Source: Selenomonadaceae bacterium | GTDB taxonomy: Bacteria > Bacillota > Negativicutes > Selenomonadales > Selenomonadaceae | Direction: 5' to 3' | Assembly: GCA_017535925.1 (NCBI GenBank) | Contig: JAFXTD010000018.1 | Coordinates: forward strand, 1 to 36,172 | DNA: 36,172 nucleotides | In this document: one piece after another, positions 6,777 through 14,341 of the stretch | How the letters are laid out: every line of letters starts with the position of its first letter | Numbering within the stretch: position 1 is the stretch's first letter | Position numbers and translations under genes: made by a program | Notes under the pieces: generated by a model | Database searches by the model: none | The model's input: only the letters and a program-made list of their open reading frames with translations | What the model was told of the DNA's origin: nothing

Positions 6777-7442
6777 TTAATTCACGTCGACGCTGACAAC
6801 GCCGTCAATCCTCCTGACCGCGTCCAGCACAATCACATTTTTCAAAGCGCGCTGATTGTAAACTTCCATCTCGATAATCAGCGTGTCGGTCGAATCGTCT
6901 TCGCCTTTAACTTTCACGTCGCGAATCTTCAACTGCAAATCGTCAATGCAAGAGCTGATGTTCATGAGTTGCCCCGGCTTGTCCTTCGTGCGAATCGTGA
7001 TAAGCAAATTTTTTTCGTGCATGACCCATTCGTCGATTCGGGAAAAGGTGCCGAGCGTCGCGAAGATTAAAGCCGTCGTGAAAAGTGCTCCCGAATAATA
7101 GCCCGCGCCGACTGCCAAGCCTACGCCCGAAACAACCCAAAGACTCGCCGCCGTCGTCAAGCCCGTGACAGTCAAGCCTTCTTTCATGATTGCACCCGCG
7201 CCGAGAAAACCTATGCCGCTGACAACTTGCGCCGCCAAACGTGCAGGGTCTGCGTTCGTGCGTCCTTCGACGTTGAAATAAAGTGCCTCACTCAAAACCA
7301 TAATCAGACACGAGCCGAGACAAACCAAGACGTTCGTGCGCAAGCCCGCCGACTTCCTGCGACTTTGCCGTTCGTAGCCGATTATGCCGCCAAGCACACA
7401 TGCCAAAGCTAATCTTAAAAATAATTCCCACTCCGAAACCAA
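6777..7442 (-). CDS. MgtC/SapB-family membrane protein
   Basis: A 221-residue MgtC-family inner-membrane protein. The N-terminal half carries the family blocks LGGIIGYERQ, KSAGLRTNVLVCLGSCLIM, QVVSGIGFLGAGAIMKEG and VTGLTTAASLWVVSGVGLA across four to five membrane segments. The C-terminal half, from about residue 145, is a soluble ACT-like domain (ITIRTKDKPGQLMNISSCID). Members have been linked to magnesium limitation and to modulation of other membrane proteins; the role here is not known. A TTG at 7478 would overlap the upstream CYTH gene, but AGAGGTG just before the TTG at 7442 makes that the better start. The next gene downstream begins 18 bases after its stop. Confidence 0.88.
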   Translation of the reverse strand: MVSEWELFLRLALACVLGGIIGYERQSRRKSAGLRTNVLVCLGSCLIMVLSEALYFNVEGRTNADPARLAAQVVSGIGFLGAGAIMKEGLTVTGLTTAASLWVVSGVGLAVGAGYYSGALFTTALIFATLGTFSRIDEWVMHEKNLLITIRTKDKPGQLMNISSCIDDLQLKIRDVKVKGEDDSTDTLIIEMEVYNQRALKNVIVLDAVRRIDGVVSVDVN

Positions 7443-7453
7443 ATGTCCCACCT

Positions 7454-7924
7454 CTAAATTTTTCGTCGCGGTCGCCAATCACTCTTAACCAAATTTGAAT
7501 TGAAATAGCGCGGGTTATCCGAAACTTCTTTCGTAACCCAATCGGGTAAGTCGACAACTTCTTGAGCCGAATTCAATTCGACTTCAGCCAAAACCAAGCC
7601 GGCATGTCTTCCCATAAAAAAATCGACTTCCCAGACGCGCCCGCCGTGTTCAATCGTGCGACGAATTTTTTTCAAGACAAGCCGCCCGCAAAGTTTCAAA
7701 AGTTCTTCGGCGTCGGTCGGAGGTATCTCGTATTCAAATTCTTGCCGCGATATTCCCTGCGTCGAAGATTTTATCGTCAAGAATCCTCGATTGTCTTTCA
7801 AGCGCACGCGCACCGTCGGACTTGTCGAAAGATAACCTTGCGCAATCATTTCCTCGTTTGAAAAATTCAGCTCGTGAAGCCGCCGCTTGTCAACCAAAAA
7901 TTTTCGCTCAATCTCAAGTGCCAA
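7454..7924 (-). CDS. CYTH-domain protein
   Basis: A 156-residue single-domain CYTH protein of the triphosphate tunnel metalloenzyme superfamily. The diagnostic ExExK motif is EIERK at residues 4-8, and further charged strands (TVRVRLKDNRGFLTIKS, QEFEYEIP, RRTIEHGGRVWEVDFF, LAEVEL) supply the acidic and basic residues of the tunnel. Most stand-alone bacterial members tested hydrolyse inorganic triphosphate, some make cAMP; sequence alone does not decide. I start at TTG 7924 because GAGGTG lies six bases before it; the longer TTG at 7942 lacks a ribosome site. It lies 12 bases upstream of the mgtC-like gene in one cluster. Confidence 0.88.
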   Translation of the reverse strand: MALEIERKFLVDKRRLHELNFSNEEMIAQGYLSTSPTVRVRLKDNRGFLTIKSSTQGISRQEFEYEIPPTDAEELLKLCGRLVLKKIRRTIEHGGRVWEVDFFMGRHAGLVLAEVELNSAQEVVDLPDWVTKEVSDNPRYFNSNLVKSDWRPRRKI

Positions 7925-8000
7925 CTTTAACACCTCAAGCAACCTTTTCGATAAGCCGCCGTTTTTCCCTGCCCTCGTCGCGTCAAAAATTTTTTATGAT

Positions 8001-8399
8001 TCAACCCGTTAAATCTTTTAAAGTTATCCCGAAAAAAAAATCGTGTGTCAGCTGATTAAATTTTTTCCACATCGGCAACGTCTTGCAAAAATTTTTTCTT
8101 TCGCACGGTGCGGAATCGACTTGCAAACATGAAACAACCGCAAGCGTTCCTTCCGCGACTTCCAAAATTTCTCCGATTGTATATTCTTCGGGCGGGCGCG
8201 TGAGTTTGTAGCCGCCGCCTTTGCCGCGCAAGCCGTTCAAAAAATCTTTTTGCACCAGCGACTTTAAAACGCTCTCCAAATATTTTTTCGATATGCCTTG
8301 TCGAGCAGCAATCTCTTCAAGCGGAACGAATTTTTCCGGGTCTTGTTCGGCGAGGTCAATCATCACGCGCAACGCATACCTGCCCTTCGTCGAAATCAT
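8001..8399 (-). CDS. Rrf2/IscR-family transcriptional regulator
   Basis: A 132-residue Rrf2 regulator: winged-helix N-terminus (STKGRYALRVMIDLAEQ, PLEEIAARQGISKKYLESV), the wing RGKGGGYKLTRPPEEYTIGE, and three cysteines C91-x7-C99-x5-C105, the place where IscR-type members hold an Fe-S cluster. Spacing differs slightly from IscR (C-x5-C-x5-C). It is transcribed away from cysK-metY, and a 27-base dyad covers both promoters, so control of cysteine synthesis in the manner of CymR/IscR relatives, plus autoregulation, is the simple inference. Start is ATG at 8399 since GGAGGTGA precedes it; a GTG nine bases upstream lies within that ribosome site. Confidence 0.92.
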   Translation of the reverse strand: MISTKGRYALRVMIDLAEQDPEKFVPLEEIAARQGISKKYLESVLKSLVQKDFLNGLRGKGGGYKLTRPPEEYTIGEILEVAEGTLAVVSCLQVDSAPCERKNFCKTLPMWKKFNQLTHDFFFGITLKDLTG

Positions 8400-8419
8400 T
8401 TCGGTCACCTCCGAAAGTC

Positions 8420-8447
8420 ATTATAGTTAATCAAGACGAAAAGTCAA
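8420..8447 (-). promoter_or_regulatory. Promoter of the Rrf2 gene
   Basis: On the minus strand, TTGACT (8447-8442), a 16-base spacer and TATAAT (8425-8420). The -35 box overlaps the left end of the dyad at 8446-8472. Confidence 0.75.
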
Positions 8448-8472
8448 TTACCTATTGACAACGTAGGTTATT
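8446..8472. promoter_or_regulatory. Candidate Rrf2 operator (27-base dyad)
   Basis: AATTACCTA (8446-8454), nine spacer bases, then TAGGTTATT (8464-8472), whose complement AATAACCTA matches the left arm at 8 of 9 positions. The whole -35 box of the cysK promoter is inside it and the -35 of the Rrf2 promoter touches its left edge. Assignment to the Rrf2 protein is inferred from position and symmetry. Confidence 0.6.
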
Positions 8473-8483
8473 CGTTATATCAT
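8455..8483 (+). promoter_or_regulatory. Promoter of cysK-metY
   Basis: A perfect TTGACA (8455-8460), 17-base spacer and TATCAT (8478-8483). The leader to the TTG start is short (about 25 bases) and holds GGGAGG, leaving no room for a riboswitch. Confidence 0.8.
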
Positions 8484-8514
8484 TGCGGCAATTTCGATTT
8501 GGGAGGTTTGGAAA

Positions 8515-9444
8515 TTGAGTAAAATCTGTAAAAGCGTTACTGAACTTATCGGCAACACACCTATGCTTGAGGCAAAAAATTTCGCGGCGAAGGTCGGCTT
8601 CAACGGACGGCTCTTGGTTAAGCTTGAATATTTTAATCCTGCCGGCTCCGTCAAAGACAGAATCGCCAAAGCCATGATTGAGACTGCCGAACGCGAGGGC
8701 AAGCTCAAAAAAAATTCCGTGATAATCGAGCCGACTTCGGGCAACACCGGCATCGGACTTGCGAGCTTCGCGGCGGCAAGAGGTTATCGTGCGATTTTCA
8801 CCATGCCCGAAACAATGAGCGTCGAACGCCGTCAACTGCTCAAAGCTTACGGCGCGGAAATTGTCTTGACCGAAGGTGCAAAAGGCATGAAAGGTGCGAT
8901 TGCCAAAGCCGAAGAACTTGCCAAAGAAATTCCCAACGCCTTTATCCCGTCGCAGTTCACCAATCCCGCAAACCCTGCCGCTCACTTCGCCTCGACAGGT
9001 CCCGAAATTTGGAACGACACGGAAGGCACGGTTGAAGTTTTCGTTGCGGGCGTCGGAACCGGCGGAACTTTATCGGGCGTCGGAAAATTTTTGAAGTCGA
9101 AAAATCCTTCCGTCAAAGTCGTTGCCGTCGAGCCTAAAACTTCGCCTGTCTTGTCGGAAGGAAAAGCCGGCGCGCATAAGATTCAAGGAATCGGCGCGGG
9201 CTTCGTCCCCGAAACTCTTGATACGAAAGTTTATGATAAAGTCGTTCCCGTCGCCAATGAAGACGCTTTCACATGCGGCAGAGAGTTTGCCAAGTCGGAA
9301 GGAGTGCTTGTCGGAATATCTGCGGGCGCGGCACTTGCGGCGGCGATTGAACTTTCAAAGCTTGAGGACTTCGCGGGAAAAACTTTCGTCGTCTTGCTTC
9401 CCGATACCGGCGACCGCTATCTTTCCACCGAATTGTTTGGCTGA
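8515..9444 (+). CDS. cysK: Cysteine synthase (O-acetylserine sulfhydrylase)
   Basis: A 309-residue fold-type II PLP enzyme that makes cysteine from O-acetylserine and sulfide in the cytosol. PLP-binding Lys47 sits in NPAGSVKDRIA, the substrate-carboxylate loop TSGNTG is at 74-79, and GVGTGGTLSGVG binds the PLP phosphate. Length is normal. Start is TTG at 8515 behind GGGAGG. It is the first gene of a two-gene operon with metY (24-base gap) and is controlled from a promoter overlapped by a candidate Rrf2 operator. Which relative (CysK or CysM) it is cannot be fully settled, but the motifs and length favour CysK. Confidence 0.95.
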   Translation: MSKICKSVTELIGNTPMLEAKNFAAKVGFNGRLLVKLEYFNPAGSVKDRIAKAMIETAEREGKLKKNSVIIEPTSGNTGIGLASFAAARGYRAIFTMPETMSVERRQLLKAYGAEIVLTEGAKGMKGAIAKAEELAKEIPNAFIPSQFTNPANPAAHFASTGPEIWNDTEGTVEVFVAGVGTGGTLSGVGKFLKSKNPSVKVVAVEPKTSPVLSEGKAGAHKIQGIGAGFVPETLDTKVYDKVVPVANEDAFTCGREFAKSEGVLVGISAGAALAAAIELSKLEDFAGKTFVVLLPDTGDRYLSTELFG

Positions 9445-9468
9445 AAAATTTTAAGAGAGGTTTTTAAA

Positions 9469-10758
9469 ATGAGTGAACGCAAATATAAATTCGAGACCCT
9501 TCAACTTCACGTGGGACAGGAACAAGCCGACCCCGTCACCGACGCCCGCGCAGTTCCGATTTACCAGACGACTTCCTACGTCTTCCACAATTTCCAACAC
9601 GCCTCCGACCGTTTCGCTTTGAAGGACGCAGGCAATATTTACGGACGCTTGACCAACCCGACGCAAGACGTTTTGGAAAAAAGAATTGCGGCACTTGAAG
9701 GAGGCTCTGCGGCTTTGGCTGTGGCAAGCGGTGCGGCTGCCGTCACTTACGTCGCTCAAGCCCTCGCTCAAAAAGGACAACACATCGTCGCTGCCACGAC
9801 CATTTACGGAGGAACTTTCAATCTCTTTGAACACACGCTGCCCGCTTACGGAATTGAAACGACCTTCGTCGACCCGACCAAAGGCGTTGAAGTTTTCGAG
9901 GCGGCGATTCAAGACAACACGCAATTTATTTTTATCGAATCCGTCGGCAATCCGAACGCCACGCTGATTGATATTCAAGCCGTCGCCGATATTGCTCACA
10001 AACACAAAATTCCGCTGGTTATCGATAACACTTTCGCCACGCCCTATCAAATTCGTCCGTTTGAATTCGGCGCGGATATTGTCGTTCACAGCGCGACAAA
10101 ATTTATCGGCGGACACGGCACGACACTCGGCGGCATTATCGTTGAAAGCGGCAAATTCGATTGGGAAAAATCGGGCAAGTTCCCGCACCTCGTCGAACCG
10201 AATCCCAGCTATCACGGCGTCAGCTTTTACAAGGCACTCGGGGCGGCGGCGTTCGTCACTTATATCAGAGCGATTCTCCTGCGCGATACCGGTGCGGCGA
10301 TTTCTCCGTTGAGCGCGTTCATGCTTTTGCAAGGCGTCGAAACTTTATCGCTAAGGGTTGAGCGTCACGTCGAAAATGCTTTGAAGGTCGTCGACTTCCT
10401 CGCCAAAAATCCGAAGGTCGACAAAGTAAATCATCCCGCGCTTGAAAATCATCCCGACCACGCGCTTTACAAAAAATATTTCCCGAACGGAGGCATTTCG
10501 ATTTTCACGTTCGAAATTAAAGGCGGCGCAGAGGCAGCCGAAAAATTTATCGACAGCTTGAAAATTTTCTCGTTGCTCGCGAACGTCGCCGATGTTAAAT
10601 CCCTCGTGATTCATCCCGCGTCAACAACTCACTCGCAAATGACGGAAGAGGAATTGCTTGCTTCGGGTATCACGCCCTCGACGATTCGTCTCTCAATCGG
10701 CACCGAACATATCGATGACATTATCGCCGACCTCGAAGAAGGCTTTGCCAACTCCTGA
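9469..10758 (+). CDS. metY: O-acetylhomoserine sulfhydrylase (aminocarboxypropyltransferase)
   Basis: A 429-residue Cys/Met-metabolism PLP enzyme of the O-acetylhomoserine sulfhydrylase branch, which forms homocysteine from O-acetylhomoserine and sulfide. PLP-binding Lys211 lies in VVHSATKFIGGHG; other blocks are YGRLTNPTQDVLEKRIAALE (59-78), IVAATTIYGGT and the VKSLVIHPASTTHSQ strand near the C-terminus. The length (about 430) and the large insertion in mid-protein separate MetY from the shorter MetB/MetC enzymes. It follows cysK by 24 bases, so one transcript serves both cysteine and homocysteine formation. A bidirectional terminator follows. Confidence 0.94.
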   Translation: MSERKYKFETLQLHVGQEQADPVTDARAVPIYQTTSYVFHNFQHASDRFALKDAGNIYGRLTNPTQDVLEKRIAALEGGSAALAVASGAAAVTYVAQALAQKGQHIVAATTIYGGTFNLFEHTLPAYGIETTFVDPTKGVEVFEAAIQDNTQFIFIESVGNPNATLIDIQAVADIAHKHKIPLVIDNTFATPYQIRPFEFGADIVVHSATKFIGGHGTTLGGIIVESGKFDWEKSGKFPHLVEPNPSYHGVSFYKALGAAAFVTYIRAILLRDTGAAISPLSAFMLLQGVETLSLRVERHVENALKVVDFLAKNPKVDKVNHPALENHPDHALYKKYFPNGGISIFTFEIKGGAEAAEKFIDSLKIFSLLANVADVKSLVIHPASTTHSQMTEEELLASGITPSTIRLSIGTEHIDDIIADLEEGFANS

Positions 10759-10773
10759 TTTAATATCTCCAAT

Positions 10774-10820
10774 AAAAAAATCCCCGACGTTCAGCCGAGC
10801 GTTGGGGATAAATTTTTTTT
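10774..10820. terminator. Bidirectional terminator between metY and the RTX gene
   Basis: ATCCCCGACG and CGTTGGGGAT form a stem around TTCAGCCGAG at about 10780-10809. A run of T on the right serves metY and a run of A on the left gives the T tract for the minus-strand RTX gene. Confidence 0.85.
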
Positions 10821-10831
10821 TGAGCTGAATT

Positions 10832-13800
10832 TTAACGGTCGCTTTCCTTGAGCACGTTGCCTTTGACTTCGTAGTGAGTGCCGTTGATGTTGAAAGAGTC
10901 AGTCGCATATTTTTTGAACGTGAGCGTGTTGTTGTCGTCGAAGTTAAAGGTGAGTGCGGAGGTAGTTTTGGAAACGACGATATCGTCGATGTTTATGTCG
11001 TTGAATTGGAGGATGTCGTCTTCGCCAAAGCCCGTGATTAAATCTTTGCCTTCGCCGGCATTGAAAACGAAAGTGTTGGAGCCGTCGTCGCCCCAGAGGC
11101 TGTCGTTGCCGAGTCCGCCAATCAAAGTGTCGTCGCCGTCGCCGCCATAGAGTTTATCGTTGCCCTTGCCGCCAATCAATCCGTCTTCGCCGTCCTCGCC
11201 GTAAATCACATCTTTGCCGGAGCCGCCGAGAATAGAGTTGTTGAGGTCGTTGCCGGTAATGTTTATCGCTGTCGTGCGCGCGTCAGCCGAAGCAGTCTTG
11301 GAGGCGGAAGCAAGCGTAACTTTCGCCGCAGAGCTGTTTGTATATTCTTCGTCGACAAAGCGTTTCGAGGATTCCGTGCCTTTGGAATCGATGAAAGCTA
11401 CTTCTTTGAAAGGAGCATTTTTAAGCGTGAGCGTACCGGAACCGACTTTGAGAACGACGTTTGCGCCGCTGATTGTATAATCGGAGATAGCCGCGTTGAG
11501 AGAAATTTTATCCTCGCCTTCGACATAATCGTAAATGAGGTCTTTGCCGCCGGTGTAAACGAACAAATCATCGTCCTCGCCGCCGATAAGCGTATCATTT
11601 CCTGCACCGCCCCAAAGAGTATCTTCGCCTTCTTCGCCGTAGAGTTTATCGTTGCCTTTGCCGCCGAAAATGCTGTCCGAACCGTCGCCGCCTTTGATAA
11701 CGTCTTTGCCCGAGCCGCCGGTTATTGTGTTGTCGAGAGCATTGCCCGTGATTGTCAATGCTGTTGTTCGAGCCGAGGCATCTGTTATCCAAATGCCGCT
11801 GCCCGCGGTGTGAGGCGTGGATGACGAATTATCCAAAGTCTCTTTGCCGAACATTAAATCAAAATCGTCGCCCGAAGAGCTTGTAAAATTAACCGTCTTG
11901 AATTTTGCGTTCTTAATCGTGAGCGTGTTGCTTCCAATCTTGACGATACCGTTGTTGCCGCTTACGCTTGTTGTTATATCAATGTCGCCGCTGAATTCGT
12001 CAAGAGAAATTACGTCTTCGCCCTCGACGTAATCGGCAATGGTATCTTTACCCGGGCTGAAGACGAAAACATCATTGCCTGCACCGCCGTGGAGATAATC
12101 ATTGCCTTTGCCGCCGTTAATAGTATCGTTGCCGTCTTTGCCGTAGAGTGAATCTTTTCCGGAGCCGCCGAGTATTGAATTATCAAGAGCGTTGCCGACG
12201 ATTTTGGTTGCCGCCGTGCGAGCCGAAGCGTCTGCACTCTCTATCGACGCGCCGAGTGTCACGGGCGAAGTATCATCATTGGTCAATTTTAAAATCTTGG
12301 GTGAATACTTGCCCTTAATGTTCTTCAAGCCGCCGTTGCCGCCGTTCAAAGTCTCAACCCACAAACTTGCCGCGCCGCTCAATGTAATTTCGCCGGTGCC
12401 CGCCGTAACGATAACGTCCTCGTCAACCTTTTGGGCATAGTAAGTATCGGTTGAGCCGTTGCCGATTTTGAGCGTCGAAGTCGAGTTGAATCCTTCGACA
12501 AGGTCGTTGCCGTCCCCCGCCGCTGACACTGAAACCAACGCTTTAGCGGAGTTGTCAATCTCGATGCTGTCATCTCCTGCGCCGCCGATTGCCGTGACGT
12601 TTGAGCCGCCGCCGATATAAATTTCATCATTGCCCTCGCCGCCGCTGAGCAAAACTTTCGTGCTGTTGTAAGCCTCAAGAGTATCGTCGCCCGCCTCGCC
12701 GTAAAGTTTGACGCCCGACGTTTTGCGCATCGTGGTGAGCAGATCGTTTTCTGCGCCGCCCTTGAGAGTTACCGTGTTGGCATAGTTGAAAATTTCATCT
12801 GCTTGAGCCGTGCCCGCAATGGATTTTTTGGTTGTTTTGTTGATTGTCATAAGACCTTCCTCCTTTTTGAGTGTCCCTTTAATATTAACGGCAGACAAAG
12901 TTGCCGCGCCCTGCAAAGTAATTTTTCCTTCGCCGACGGTCACGATAACATCCGAGCTGCTCGTTTGCGTGGAGTAGGTGCCTGTGCCGCCGATTTGCAG
13001 AGTGGAAGTTGAATTGAAGCCTTGAACATAATCGTTGCCGTCGCCTTGAGTGTAAGTGAGCAAGAGATTTTCGCCGCCGTTGTTTTTGATAAAATCGTCG
13101 CCTGTGCCTGCGTTTATCGTCCCGTTGGTTCCGCCGTTAATTATAAAGTTATCATCGCCCGCGCCGCCGTCGACAAAATAATCAGTGGCATTTCCTTCTT
13201 CCTCAACTCTATCTCCGTAAGCATAAAAAAGGTCGTCGCCGTCTTCCAAGAAAACTTTGGTTCCCAAAATAGCCAAGTCAACTCTGTCATTGCCGGTGCC
13301 CGCGTACAATGTAGAATTTTTTCCGGGATTAATGGTGTCATTGCCGGTGCCCGTGTTGATTAAACAATTTTCGCCGCCGGGATTGTAAATGTTATCATTG
13401 CCTTCGCCCGCGTCCACAGTGACGTTCGAGTTGCCGTCTCTGATTTCAATCCAATCGTCGCCCTTGCCGCTGTTGATTGAAACGTTTGAAGCGGAATTTG
13501 AAATATCATCGTCGCCCGCGCCTGTGGAAATCGTTGATTTATGACCACCCCAGTTGACAATTGAATCGTTGCCCGTACCCGTAGTGATTTTTCCGTAAGA
13601 GCCGGTGTTGAGAATCCAATAGTCACTCTTGTCGCCGGTGATGGTAACTTTGTCGCCGCCGTTGTGAATTAAGTCAATCGTGCCCTTTTGGTTGGCACCG
13701 ATGAGAGAAACAAAGCTCTCCCCGCTGTCGATAACGCTGATAACCCTTGGAACCTCATTCATTGACGAGACAACCCTTACATGGGGAAGAGATAATGCAG

Positions 13801-14194
13801 GGTATACGTCCAAAGTTTTTCCGTTGCTCAAGTAGAGCGTGCCGTGTCCGTAAGAATCTTCTATGACAGAAGATTCTACGCTGACGCCGTCGAGAACTAT
13901 CGTGTTGAGAGCCCAATAATCCGCAAGGACAGTATCGTTGCCGCCCGTGTAGACATAAACTCCGCCTTTGCCGCCTTCGTCGCTCATGTTGACGTAATCG
14001 TCACCCGCGCCGCCCAAAATCGTCGCGAGGTTGCCTCTGTTTAAAATTGTATCATTACCTGCGCCGCCGCTGATTGAGACGTTGGAGCCGTTGTTTGAAA
14101 TTGAATCGTTGCTGCTCGTGCCGCTGACCAAAGTGTCCGAAGTGCTGTTTGAAAATTCGGCGAAGCGTTGCAGATCAAAGACCAAGTTAACCAT
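10832..14194 (-). CDS. Large RTX-type calcium-binding repeat protein
   Basis: A 1120-residue acidic protein built almost wholly of RTX nonapeptides such as GGAGNDTIL, GKGDDWIEI and GGKGNDKLY, which form calcium-binding beta-rolls. There is no signal peptide; the N-terminus is VNLVFDLQRFA. Residues about 20-440 hold degenerate repeats and residues about 449-650 a second related block; both end in a FNSTSTL-x-IG ... DVIVT segment. Then come three tandem modules beginning near residues 653, 804 and 970, each with ARTxAxxIxGN, RTX repeats and, in the first two, DYVEGED before a beta segment. It is probably an extracellular or surface protein exported by type I secretion (family inference); no such system is in the window. 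An internal ribosome site and ATG lie at residue 449. Confidence 0.88.
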   Translation of the reverse strand: MVNLVFDLQRFAEFSNSTSDTLVSGTSSNDSISNNGSNVSISGGAGNDTILNRGNLATILGGAGDDYVNMSDEGGKGGVYVYTGGNDTVLADYWALNTIVLDGVSVESSVIEDSYGHGTLYLSNGKTLDVYPALSLPHVRVVSSMNEVPRVISVIDSGESFVSLIGANQKGTIDLIHNGGDKVTITGDKSDYWILNTGSYGKITTGTGNDSIVNWGGHKSTISTGAGDDDISNSASNVSINSGKGDDWIEIRDGNSNVTVDAGEGNDNIYNPGGENCLINTGTGNDTINPGKNSTLYAGTGNDRVDLAILGTKVFLEDGDDLFYAYGDRVEEEGNATDYFVDGGAGDDNFIINGGTNGTINAGTGDDFIKNNGGENLLLTYTQGDGNDYVQGFNSTSTLQIGGTGTYSTQTSSSDVIVTVGEGKITLQGAATLSAVNIKGTLKKEEGLMTINKTTKKSIAGTAQADEIFNYANTVTLKGGAENDLLTTMRKTSGVKLYGEAGDDTLEAYNSTKVLLSGGEGNDEIYIGGGSNVTAIGGAGDDSIEIDNSAKALVSVSAAGDGNDLVEGFNSTSTLKIGNGSTDTYYAQKVDEDVIVTAGTGEITLSGAASLWVETLNGGNGGLKNIKGKYSPKILKLTNDDTSPVTLGASIESADASARTAATKIVGNALDNSILGGSGKDSLYGKDGNDTINGGKGNDYLHGGAGNDVFVFSPGKDTIADYVEGEDVISLDEFSGDIDITTSVSGNNGIVKIGSNTLTIKNAKFKTVNFTSSSGDDFDLMFGKETLDNSSSTPHTAGSGIWITDASARTTALTITGNALDNTITGGSGKDVIKGGDGSDSIFGGKGNDKLYGEEGEDTLWGGAGNDTLIGGEDDDLFVYTGGKDLIYDYVEGEDKISLNAAISDYTISGANVVLKVGSGTLTLKNAPFKEVAFIDSKGTESSKRFVDEEYTNSSAAKVTLASASKTASADARTTAINITGNDLNNSILGGSGKDVIYGEDGEDGLIGGKGNDKLYGGDGDDTLIGGLGNDSLWGDDGSNTFVFNAGEGKDLITGFGEDDILQFNDINIDDIVVSKTTSALTFNFDDNNTLTFKKYATDSFNINGTHYEVKGNVLKESDR
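12848..12864 (-). promoter_or_regulatory. Internal ribosome site and ATG inside the RTX gene
   Basis: On the minus strand AAGGAGG is followed eight bases later by ATG at 12850, in the RTX reading frame (residue 449, MTINKTTKK). Translation from here would give a 672-residue C-terminal product. The match to the anti-Shine-Dalgarno sequence is better than that of many true starts in the window. Confidence 0.5.
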
Positions 14195-14241
14195 AATTCA
14201 TCATCTCCTCTTAAAAATCGTGGATTACCATTATGAGCTTT

Positions 14242-14268
14242 ATTATAATTGTTTTTTTTTTTTTTCAA
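14242..14268 (-). promoter_or_regulatory. RTX gene promoter with 14-base A tract in its spacer
   Basis: On the minus strand, TTGAAA (14268-14263) and a perfect TATAAT (14247-14242) are separated by 15 bases, of which 11 belong to a run of 14 A (14265-14252). Slippage in the run would change the spacing between the boxes; two extra A would give the optimal 17. The start point would lie about 40 bases before the ATG at 14194. Confidence 0.65.
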
Positions 14269-14300
14269 TTCCCGCCGCAACTTTTTTAACGGATTTTAAT

Positions 14301-14341
14301 AAAAAAAATCCCCCGACGTTCGCAAGCGTCGAGGGATATTT
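14301..14341 (-). terminator. Terminator of the GT-C-like gene
   Basis: Stem TCCCTCGACG/CGTCGGGGGA with loop CTTGCGAA on the minus strand, then a run of T (the A run at 14301-14308). It begins right at the stop of the gene at 14342-15844 and lies upstream of the RTX promoter. Confidence 0.85.

Noticed and set aside
10878-14044. Several plus-strand frames opposite the RTX gene
   Set aside because: They are short, lack ribosome sites and mirror the RTX repeat period; the minus-strand frame is continuous for 1120 residues with family motifs.
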